Shown here: in pieces, positions 9,335 to 15,584 of the stretch | How the letters are laid out: each line of letters begins with the position of its first letter | Position numbering within the stretch: the first letter of the stretch is position 1 | Origin: Clostridia bacterium | GTDB taxonomy: Bacteria > Bacillota > Clostridia > Christensenellales > CAG-138 | Reading direction: 5' to 3' | Assembly: GCA_030527115.1 (NCBI GenBank) | Contig: JAUNBM010000012.1 | Location: 1 to 48,079, forward strand | Length of the DNA stretch: 48,079 bases | The notes under the pieces: generated by a model | The model's input: the letters and a program-made list of their open reading frames with translations, nothing else | Database searches by the model: none | Told to the model about the DNA's origin: nothing | Program-made: the position numbers and the translations under genes

Positions 9335-9405
9335 ATCCCTTGCCTTTTCCAATTAAAAATGGTAAAAGTTATTCGGTAAACGGAAGAAACGAAAAGACAA
9401 GGGAT
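9335..9405. repeat. Imperfect 15-bp inverted repeat in AT-rich DNA
   Basis: ATCCCTTGCCTTTTC at 9335-9349 and GAAAAGACAAGGGAT at 9391-9405 match at 14 of 15 positions in inverted orientation, 41 nt apart. The right arm ends at the edge of the recombinase remnant. It may be a remnant of a mobile-element end or a recombinase binding site. Confidence 0.4.
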
Positions 9406-9775
9406 GTTTAATAATATGGCGACAGAAAAGAGTCGTTTGCTGTACGTGCTTAAATATTTGAGCGAGATCAAGTACATGGACTATATCTATGTCAACGAAA
9501 TAGGCGAACTAATAAAGCCGGATTATCTCACACAACATTTCCCACATGTGCTTGAAAAGAACGGAATGCGCAGGATACGATTCCATGATCTTCGCCATAG
9601 TTGTGCAAGTTTACTTTTTGCTAATGGTGTGAGTCTAAAGGAAATTCAGGAATGGTTGGGGCACAGCGATATTTCCACAACCTCAAACATCTATACGCAT
9701 CTCGATTTCAGCTCAAAAATCGCCTCTGCAAACGCAATCATCGGCGTGTATCCGAGCAACGAGGGCTCCGATTGA
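9404..9775 (+). pseudogene. Truncated tyrosine recombinase (C-terminal catalytic part only)
   Basis: About the last 95 codons closely resemble Tn916/ICE-type integrases: a VNEIGELIKPDYLTQHF segment, then HDLRH (HxxR box), WLGHSD (H/W box) and YTHLD with the nucleophile Tyr. The first catalytic Arg, the core-binding domain and the arm-binding domain, all expected in a protein of about 380-400 residues, are absent. The first 25 codons do not look like integrase, so the open frame begins inside a scar. It cannot recombine alone. It sits next to tRNA-Leu copies, a common insertion target, so it is best read as the leftover of a deleted integrative element. Confidence 0.8.
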
Positions 9776-9850
9776 CCCCCTAAACGGTGGAGGCCAATCG
9801 CCCTAAAAGGCAAAAATCTTTATTTTTCGGTGTCATTCGGAGGGCAAAGG

Positions 9851-9888
9851 AAAACCCGAAAACCACAGCTACAATAGGGGTTTTCGGG
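9851..9888 (-). terminator. Intrinsic terminator after tRNA-Leu
   Basis: A perfect 10-bp stem (CCCGAAAACC with GGTTTTCGGG; plus 9855-9864 and 9879-9888), followed on the minus strand by TTTTCCTTT. Confidence 0.75.
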
Positions 9889-9890
9889 CT

Positions 9891-9977
9891 TGGTGCCGGT
9901 GGCCGGACTCGAACCGGCACGGTATCGCTACCGGTGGATTTTGAGTCCACTACGTCTGCCAATTCCATCACACCGGC
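9891..9977 (-). tRNA. tRNA-Leu(CAA), CCA encoded
   Basis: 87 nt. Acceptor GCCGGTG pairs with CACCGGC. The anticodon loop CTCAAAA is held by GTGGA/TCCAC, anticodon CAA. A long variable arm is present, as expected for leucine, with T-loop TTCGAGT. The 3' CCA is encoded. A second, broken tRNA-Leu lies just upstream. Confidence 0.93.
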
Positions 9978-10062
9978 AAGTATTTTTAACGGCTCTGCGA
10001 TATCTTTCTGATTGGAGGCCAATCGCGGAGGCCAATAAAAATTCGGGGCTGATTCAGTTTTC

Positions 10063-10087
10063 AAAAAGTCCCACAAATAGGGGCTTT
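10063..10087 (-). terminator. Terminator-like hairpin after the broken tRNA-Leu
   Basis: On the minus strand AAAGCCCC-loop-GGGACTTTTTG forms a stem with one mismatch and a T tail, between the broken and intact tRNA-Leu genes. Confidence 0.4.
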
Positions 10088-10109
10088 GCGAGATCGAGGC
10101 ATAAACCTG

Positions 10110-10157
10110 CGCAACGGATTTTGAGTCCGTCACGTCTGCCAATTCCATCACTTCGGC
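10110..10157 (-). pseudogene. Broken tRNA-Leu(CAA): 5' half only
   Basis: The first 45 or so bases match the neighbouring tRNA-Leu: acceptor start GCCGAAG, D-arm TGGAATTGGCAGAC, and anticodon arm with CTCAAAA. After the anticodon stem the sequence departs. There is no T-arm, no 3' acceptor strand to pair with GCCGAAG, and no CCA. A good tRNA-type promoter still precedes it. Confidence 0.7.
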
Positions 10158-10181
10158 ATTTGCGGTTTCATTGCAAGCCGT

Positions 10182-10210
10182 ATTTTAGCACAGCCCGCTC
10201 TAAAATGCAA
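10182..10210 (-). promoter_or_regulatory. Sigma-A promoter of the tRNA-Leu locus
   Basis: On the minus strand TTGCAT, 17 nt, TAAAAT, about 25 nt before the broken tRNA-Leu. Confidence 0.6.
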
Positions 10211-10284
10211 GCACTTTTATGCTATTATCCCAGATTTGGCTTCGGCTGATCTACCTGTCCTCCGCTTGCGGGGCAGGCGCGGGC

Positions 10285-10623
10285 TCAGCGTCCGTCCAAA
10301 CGCGGGGTTATGACGGGCAATATCTCGCCCTGCGGCGTTGGCTCGACAACAATAAAGGTGCCCAAGCCGTTTCTTTCTTCGTGTATATGCGCATCGCTCG
10401 GCTCCGGCTCGCCGCTCGTTGAGGGGAGCGATGTTCCCGCCGTTCCATAACCGGTTGCAAGGGGCTCGCCGGTCGCTCCGGGCTCAGGTTCGTTGCTTAC
10501 GGTACAGCCGATACAAAGAGCAAACATTGCCGCAAAAAGCACCGCGGCTAATTGAAAGGCGAGCCTGCCGCGTCCGGCAACGGGTCGGTTTTTGGAATCA
10601 ATGTCCCTTCGCATAGTCTTCAC
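10285..10623 (-). CDS. Small putative lipoprotein or membrane-anchored protein (112 aa)
   Basis: I start at GTG 10623 because GGAAGGGAG lies 6 nt upstream. An ATG two codons later in the same frame is the alternative. A basic N-terminus is followed by a hydrophobic stretch ending ALCIGC, a near-lipobox (Cys rather than Leu at -3). The rest is low-complexity Pro, Gly, Ser, Thr and Glu (EPEPGATGEP). Likely an exported, membrane-tethered protein. I do not recognise the family. It is last in the operon behind a membrane protein and an MFS transporter (48 nt gap). Confidence 0.6.
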   Translation of the reverse strand: MKTMRRDIDSKNRPVAGRGRLAFQLAAVLFAAMFALCIGCTVSNEPEPGATGEPLATGYGTAGTSLPSTSGEPEPSDAHIHEERNGLGTFIVVEPTPQGEILPVITPRLDGR

Positions 10624-10671
10624 GCTAAGCTCCCTTCCGCACATACTACTTGTTGAAGGCGTGCCGTTGCC

Positions 10672-11250
10672 TTATTCATCCGCGGTGGCGTCAAAGGTTA
10701 TCTTCTCGCGCTTTGTCTCCCTGTATTCCTCCGCCGTTTGCTCCCTATCCGCCAGCTCCCCGCTCTCAATCGCTTCACGATAGGCGCGTTCGCGCTTTCG
10801 CTCCGCCAGCTCGGCCTTCTTCAGCGCGTGCCTCATACAGCAGACGCTCACGGCTATTACAAGCGCAAGCTGTCCTAAAATCAGAATCAGGTTAAAATAG
10901 TAGGCAAACAGGGTTCCGCCGTCCTGTTTGACGATGAAATAGAATGCCAGCCGCACAAATCTAATTCCGAGCGCGGCGGCCGCCAAACAGCGTATTAAGG
11001 ATCTCCTCGTGAAAAGGAGCGCGACTAAGGCGAACGCGATCAACAGCGCCATCGAAACGCACATTAAGGCGATTATCGCGTCCGTACCCGAAACCGTCTG
11101 GTACACCGCTTCAAAAACCGCATAAAACGCCGCCAGCGAAAAAAGCGTATAGCGCTTGGTTCTAAACGCGCAATATATGCTAAGCAAGATTATCCCGATG
11201 CTTATCAGCCAAATATAGCCAATATACGAATCAACAAACAGCGCCCTCAT
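10672..11250 (-). CDS. Polytopic membrane protein of unknown function (192 aa)
   Basis: About five membrane segments occupy residues 10-150 (e.g. YIWLISIGIILLSIYCAF, LILILGQLALVIAVSVC). A charged cytoplasmic tail rich in Glu, Arg and Lys, probably helical or coiled, fills 155-192. I start at ATG 11250: it overlaps the stop of the upstream MFS gene as ATGA and has GGAGG 6 nt before it. Upstream codons would only repeat the MFS frame. The overlap implies translational coupling, so it may work with the transporter. No family recognised. Confidence 0.8.
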   Translation of the reverse strand: MRALFVDSYIGYIWLISIGIILLSIYCAFRTKRYTLFSLAAFYAVFEAVYQTVSGTDAIIALMCVSMALLIAFALVALLFTRRSLIRCLAAAALGIRFVRLAFYFIVKQDGGTLFAYYFNLILILGQLALVIAVSVCCMRHALKKAELAERKRERAYREAIESGELADREQTAEEYRETKREKITFDATADE

Positions 11251-12407
11251 TCCTTTACCTCCGAAACCCTTTTGGATGAAACCACAAGCAGGAAGCTCCC
11301 CGCCAGGGAGACCCCCGTTCCCGCCGCAACCGTTGCAAAGACTCCCCATGAGTCTATCAATACGCCGCCGAGCAGGTAGCCCAAAGCCCCCGCTATGACT
11401 ATCGCCGTCGTCAAAAGCGCCTGCCCCTTAACCTTGTCCGACTCGCATACCATGGCGTTGACATAGTAGCCCGTCGCCGGAATCATTATCGCATACCCCG
11501 CCAGTTGCAAGCTTTGTGAAACATAAACGCCCCACAGTCCGAACGGCAACAGAAGCAGAGCGGACTTTATCGTAAAAAATACCGCCGCCCATTTTATCAG
11601 CCCGTCCACCCTTATCCGGTTTTGAATCCGCGTGTACAGCAACATAATCGGGACTTCCAGTATGGCGGCGATAAAAACCGCCGTTCCAACGCTCCCCTCG
11701 TTGCCCCCGACTCGTTCCACTATGCTCAAAAGATAGGCGTTTATCAAATTGTGCTGAAGGAATATCAGTGCCATGCCGAGCAACATAAAGAAGAAATGCG
11801 GATGCTTCCTTAAAAGCGCATAGTTGCCGCCCACCGCCTCCTGCCTCGCCTCGATACTGCGCTTTGGCGCGAGCAAGAGATTTATTATGATAACCAGCGC
11901 GCTCAAAACGATATAGCCGATGAGCAGATAATCGACATTGATATTCGCCAGCTTTCCAAAAACCCAGCCGATGCACGCATAACAGGCGGAGCCTATGCCC
12001 CGCGATGCCGCATAGTTGAGCTTTTCGCCCCGGTCGATATAGGCGAACCCGATTGAATTTATCAGCGGCTGTGCAATTAGCGACAGGGTCATAAGCGTGA
12101 TAAAGAGGATGTAAACCAGCGCGGTTCCGTTTGCAAAAAACAGGCCCGCTCCTGCCAATATCGCGATCGCGATGATCGCTGAAATCGAATTTTTAAAGTT
12201 TACGCGGGCATTCTTGTCTATCAGCGCGGCAATGCAGGGTTGCAACAGGAACGCCGCCAGCGACGACGCGCCCAAGATCAGCCCGACGTCGCGCACGCCT
12301 AAGCCCTTGTCTATTAAAAACACCTGCGCAAAGGAATAGAAAAAGCAAGCGCTCATCCAATAGGAGGATTGCAGGCAGGCGTATTTCGCTGTCAAAAATT
12401 TTTTCAC
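11247..12407 (-). CDS. Major facilitator superfamily transporter (386 aa)
   Basis: Twelve hydrophobic segments over 386 residues and the overall pattern fit an MFS_1-like permease of the LacY/NupG/HcaT-like branch: first helix SSYWMSACFFYSFAQVFL, and a D-K/R-rich loop LIDKNARVN between helices 2 and 3. Substrate unknown. The start is GTG at 12407. No ribosome site precedes it and a -10 box (TATAAT) ends exactly 6 nt upstream, so the mRNA is predicted to be leaderless (see findings). The stop overlaps the next gene by 4 bases. It is divergent from the SpoIIQ-like peptidase gene. Confidence 0.86.
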   Translation of the reverse strand: MKKFLTAKYACLQSSYWMSACFFYSFAQVFLIDKGLGVRDVGLILGASSLAAFLLQPCIAALIDKNARVNFKNSISAIIAIAILAGAGLFFANGTALVYILFITLMTLSLIAQPLINSIGFAYIDRGEKLNYAASRGIGSACYACIGWVFGKLANINVDYLLIGYIVLSALVIIINLLLAPKRSIEARQEAVGGNYALLRKHPHFFFMLLGMALIFLQHNLINAYLLSIVERVGGNEGSVGTAVFIAAILEVPIMLLYTRIQNRIRVDGLIKWAAVFFTIKSALLLLPFGLWGVYVSQSLQLAGYAIMIPATGYYVNAMVCESDKVKGQALLTTAIVIAGALGYLLGGVLIDSWGVFATVAAGTGVSLAGSFLLVVSSKRVSEVKE

Positions 12408-12413
12408 AAGACG

Positions 12414-12442
12414 ATTATATACTCTGGCATGAAAAAAATCAA
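12414..12442 (-). promoter_or_regulatory. Sigma-A promoter abutting the MFS start codon
   Basis: TTGATT, 17 nt, TATAAT on the minus strand, then 6 nt and GTG. The transcription start should fall on or within one base of the start codon. Confidence 0.7.
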
Positions 12443-12448
12443 TTGTTT

Positions 12449-12478
12449 GTATGAAGCGTCAAAAACCCGTCAATACTA
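12449..12478 (+). promoter_or_regulatory. Possible forespore (sigma-F/G-type) promoter of the SpoIIQ-like gene
   Basis: GTATG, 15 nt, GTCAATACTA resembles sigma-F/sigma-G promoters. The expected transcription start would be very close to the GAGGTG ribosome site, which weakens the call. Confidence 0.33.
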
Positions 12479-12496
12479 CCTTCGAGGTGAAATGAA

Positions 12497-13234
12497 ATGG
12501 AACAAAAACAACAAAAATTCAATATCAAGGACTTTTTTAAAAAACAGGGGCTATATATTGCCCTCGCCCTCTGCCTGTTGGTAGTTGGCGCCGCCGTTCT
12601 GATCCTTGCCCTCCCGCAGGATGAGGAACAGACGGCTCAAAACGACGACCCGATCGTTGTCGACGCTGATAACAGCAACGATCAACCCTTGAGCGAGGTT
12701 CAAAGCAAGGCCACGGTCGTTCCGCAAACCCAGCTTCCTACCTCTACCCCTATGGCCTCCGCTTCGATAATTCCGACTGCGGAGCCTACCCCCACCCCGA
12801 AAGCCAAGACGACAACCACCACGACCAAGGCGGACGCGCCGGTTTCGGGCGAAATCATCTGGGGATTTGCAACCGATAAGCTGATCTATTCCAAAACCCT
12901 GGATCAATGGATGACGCATGACGGCGTGGACATTGCCGCCGCCGAGGGCACCGAGGTGAAATGCGTTCTATCCGGTACGGTTAAAGAGGTATATGAGGAC
13001 GACGCGCTGGGCTTCACGGTAATTGTCGAGCATTCCTCGAACCGAACCACGCTCTACGCGAACCTCTCCGAAAGCATCCCCGTGAAGGCCGGCGATAAGG
13101 TTAATGCGGGAACGGTCATAGGCACTGTCGGCTCCTCCGCGATTAGTGAATGTGCGCTCGAACCGCATCTCCACTTCGCCTTCTATGTGGATGGCGTAGC
13201 CAAAGATCCCGCCGACTATGTAAAGCTCGGCTGA
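12497..13234 (+). CDS. SpoIIQ-like M23 family metallopeptidase (245 aa)
   Basis: A short cytoplasmic N-terminus, one membrane helix (about residues 19-40), a Pro/Thr-rich linker (about 75-113) and an M23/LytM domain (about 118-245). The zinc site looks intact: His141 and Asp145 in HDGVD, and HLHF with His224 and His226. This matches SpoIIQ, the forespore membrane protein that pairs with SpoIIIAH across the septum. In B. subtilis SpoIIQ lacks the first zinc His. In several Clostridia it is kept, as here. Start chosen for GAGGTG 7 nt upstream. Alternative: a vegetative membrane M23 endopeptidase. A possible forespore promoter lies upstream and the gene converges on a degenerate M23 gene. Confidence 0.75.
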   Translation: MEQKQQKFNIKDFFKKQGLYIALALCLLVVGAAVLILALPQDEEQTAQNDDPIVVDADNSNDQPLSEVQSKATVVPQTQLPTSTPMASASIIPTAEPTPTPKAKTTTTTTKADAPVSGEIIWGFATDKLIYSKTLDQWMTHDGVDIAAAEGTEVKCVLSGTVKEVYEDDALGFTVIVEHSSNRTTLYANLSESIPVKAGDKVNAGTVIGTVGSSAISECALEPHLHFAFYVDGVAKDPADYVKLG

Positions 13235-13251
13235 TCCCTTCCTCCCCCACA

Positions 13252-13287
13252 AAAATGCGCCGAAGCTTTTGCCCGGCGCGTTTTTTA
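13252..13287. terminator. Bidirectional intrinsic terminator
   Basis: GCGCCG (13257-13262) pairs with CGGCGC (13274-13279), flanked by A5 on the left and T6 on the right. It can serve both convergent M23 genes. It touches the last codon of the minus-strand gene. Confidence 0.75.
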
Positions 13288-14418
13288 TCTTTTTGGAATA
13301 TACTGCAAGGGATCGTAGGGAATGTTGTTTATCAAAAGCTCCAGATGTAAAATTGGCTTTTCGTTAGTTCCCGTCGAGGCGAGAACGCCTATCAGCTCTC
13401 CCCTCCTGACTCGCTGATACAGCTCAACCCGCACTTCATCGAGATTAGTCAGCCTCGTCACCAGCCCGCCCTCGTCGTGCATAATGTCAACGACAAAGCC
13501 GTAATCGCCGCGGGTTCCGCAATAGATAACCACCCCGCCCTCGGGCGCGACCACATTCGTCCCCGCATTCGCCTCAAAATCAATCCCGTTGTTCATTATC
13601 CCGCCGCTCATCCCAAAATAGGACACGAGCGTCCCCTCAATCGGGCAACGGAATCGCAAAGTCTCAACCTGCGGCCCGATCTGCCCCTCCCCCTCCTGCG
13701 ACTCCTCGGCGTCGGAAAAATAGGTTCCGTTTTGGATTATACGGGGGACTTCCTCGCTCACCTTGAACCGGTTGGTTTCCGCATAGGAACACTCCACCCC
13801 GCTCTTGTAAACGCTCTCATAATACACTATATATCTTTCGCTCGCCCCGCTAACCGCAATGAACGTGTTGTTCAGGGGCAGTTGGGCGTTCTGCTGGGTT
13901 TGAATCCTTAGCTCGTCCTCCTCGGCTACACAGCTCGTAATTACCTGCGTGACCGACAGAAGCGCGGGATTGGATATCAGCCTGGACAGCGCTCCGCTGT
14001 AATTCAATATCTCAACCGAGCCCGATGCGGCAGTCAGCTCCACCTTCTGCTCGGTATAGGCGCGCACAAGCCTTTGATTCTCTCCGACTTCGGAAAACGT
14101 CGCCAGATAGTCGTTCAACGCCCGCTCTGCCTCCTCCGCGCTCTCGACCGCCATAACCACCGAACCGTTGACGAGAACATCCACAGCGTCCTCGGGGATC
14201 TCCACTACCGCCTGCACGGTTATCGGAGTTGCTGTCGGAACTATGTCCACCACCTCCCGCATCGGTTCCGGGGTAGGCGATGGCGTTGGGGTTATTCGCG
14301 GCTGTGCCGCTCCCAAAGCCGGCTTGTCGTTATTAAGCAGGAAGAACACCCCCGCTATCGCCAGCAGGGCGGCTATCACGCAAAATATGAGGTTTTTAGC
14401 AAGCTGTTTTGCGTCCAT
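13285..14418 (-). CDS. Degenerate M23-family membrane protein, probably non-catalytic (377 aa)
   Basis: Membrane helix at about residues 9-28, Pro/Thr linker (about 40-68), a region with VLVNGSVVMAVESAEEAERAL like the small domains that precede M23 in many Firmicutes, then an M23 fold (about 250-377). The HxGxD zinc motif reads NNGID, so the first His is Asn276. The HLH motif reads ILH, so Ile356 replaces the first His and only His358 remains. Two of the four active-site positions are therefore lost and it should not cut peptidoglycan. It may bind or regulate another wall enzyme. It starts 3 nt after the dehydrogenase stop, so it is the last gene of the tilS operon. Confidence 0.78.
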   Translation of the reverse strand: MDAKQLAKNLIFCVIAALLAIAGVFFLLNNDKPALGAAQPRITPTPSPTPEPMREVVDIVPTATPITVQAVVEIPEDAVDVLVNGSVVMAVESAEEAERALNDYLATFSEVGENQRLVRAYTEQKVELTAASGSVEILNYSGALSRLISNPALLSVTQVITSCVAEEDELRIQTQQNAQLPLNNTFIAVSGASERYIVYYESVYKSGVECSYAETNRFKVSEEVPRIIQNGTYFSDAEESQEGEGQIGPQVETLRFRCPIEGTLVSYFGMSGGIMNNGIDFEANAGTNVVAPEGGVVIYCGTRGDYGFVVDIMHDEGGLVTRLTNLDEVRVELYQRVRRGELIGVLASTGTNEKPILHLELLINNIPYDPLQYIPKR

Positions 14419-14421
14419 CTT

Positions 14422-15567
14422 CTATAAGAGCGAAGCATATACCGCTTCAACGTTGCCCCGGTGCATCGGACGGGGATTGTCCGCCATACAAGCGTCTTCC
14501 ATCGCCTGTGCGGCAAGCACCGGAATGGTATTATCGTTGACCCCCAACTCGCCGAGCGTTTGGACAAGCCCGATGGAGCGCTTTAGCTCCTCAACCGCCC
14601 GGATTGCCGCAGTCGCACAAGCCTCAAGGCTCATCTCCGCCGTTTTATGCACCCCCATAGCCTTGGCTATCGAGCGCATCTTGTCCCCTACAAAGGGCGC
14701 GTTATATTCCATAATCTTCGGGAGCAGAATGGCGTTTGCAAGCCCGTGTGGAATGTGATGCACCGCCGAAAGCGGATGCGCCAGCGCATGACAAGCGCCC
14801 AGCCCGCAGTTGGAAAACGCCATGCCCGCCAGATACTGTCCCAGCGCCATGTTCTCCCGCGCAGAATGCAACCGGCACGAGTGCTTCAGGTTCTTTGCGA
14901 TGCACTCTATGGCTTTTTGCGCCAGTATGTCGGTCAGCTCCCAGGCGCGTTTGGAGCAATAGGCCTCAACGGCGTGCGTAAGCGCGTCCATGCCCGTCAT
15001 CGCGGCAAGCTTTTGCGGCATACCCGCCATCATCGAGGCGTCGATGAACGCCACCCTCGGGATGCAGTTGTCATCCGCGCAGAGAAACTTGCGTCCGTTC
15101 TCCTCGTCGGTTATTACATAGTCTATGGTGACCTCGGACGCGGTTCCCGCCGTCGTAGGTACGGCAAAAAGGGTTACTCCGCGGTTCTCGGTTTGTTTGA
15201 CGTGCTCAAGGCTGCTCACATCGGAGTGTACGGGGTTTGCCGCCACAATCGAAATCCCCTTGGCGGTATCTATCGCAGACCCGCCTCCAACCGCTATCAA
15301 GAAGTCCGCCTCCGAATCGTGAAACGCCTTAACCCCCGCCTGCACCACCCTGATCGTCGGGTTGGGCTCCACCTCGTCAAACAGCGCATAGCTGAGCTTG
15401 CGCCCTTGCAGGGAGGCGAACACGGGCTTTAGGGTTCCAAACTTCACTAGATTCTTATCCGTCACTATCAACGCCCGCTTGAGACAGCGTTCCACCGCCT
15501 CGTCGCCGATTTTTTGTACGCAACCGTCCCCGAAATAGCTCTCGGTATTCAAAATCATGTGGTGCAT
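14422..15567 (-). CDS. fucO: Iron-dependent alcohol dehydrogenase, lactaldehyde reductase-like (381 aa)
   Basis: Group III Fe-ADH: NAD site GGGSAIDTAKG, PTTAGTASEVT segment, and metal ligands in DALTHAVEAY and HALAHPL...HHIPHG. Length and many segments (GQYLAGMAFSNCGLG; MILNTESYFG at the start) match FucO, which reduces lactaldehyde to 1,2-propanediol in fucose and rhamnose fermentation. Close relatives act on other aldehydes, so the symbol is tentative. No fucose or rhamnose genes are in the window. It lies 17 nt after the nucleoside kinase gene in the tilS operon, an odd place for a sugar-fermentation enzyme. Confidence 0.8.
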   Translation of the reverse strand: MHHMILNTESYFGDGCVQKIGDEAVERCLKRALIVTDKNLVKFGTLKPVFASLQGRKLSYALFDEVEPNPTIRVVQAGVKAFHDSEADFLIAVGGGSAIDTAKGISIVAANPVHSDVSSLEHVKQTENRGVTLFAVPTTAGTASEVTIDYVITDEENGRKFLCADDNCIPRVAFIDASMMAGMPQKLAAMTGMDALTHAVEAYCSKRAWELTDILAQKAIECIAKNLKHSCRLHSARENMALGQYLAGMAFSNCGLGACHALAHPLSAVHHIPHGLANAILLPKIMEYNAPFVGDKMRSIAKAMGVHKTAEMSLEACATAAIRAVEELKRSIGLVQTLGELGVNDNTIPVLAAQAMEDACMADNPRPMHRGNVEAVYASLL

Positions 15568-15584
15568 ACGCCGCTCTCCTCTCC

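Larger units (their letters stand above)
9789..10036 (+). repeat. Short direct repeats flanking the intact tRNA-Leu
   Basis: GGAGGCCAATCGC occurs at 9789-9801 and 10014-10026, with a partial third copy (GGAGGCCAAT) at 10027-10036. The two full copies bracket tRNA-Leu(CAA). They could mark a duplication or element boundary, or be chance. Confidence 0.45.

Noticed and set aside
9404..9775. A functional integrase
   Set aside because: It lacks the first catalytic Arg and both DNA-binding domains. Only the last part of the catalytic domain remains.
9780..10151. Minus-strand open frame of 123 codons with repeated MELADV...DSKS
   Set aside because: It is a translation of the two tRNA-Leu copies, not a protein.
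12551..12919. Minus-strand Arg/Gly-rich frame opposite the SpoIIQ-like gene
   Set aside because: It is the antisense of the Pro/Thr linker, without a ribosome site.
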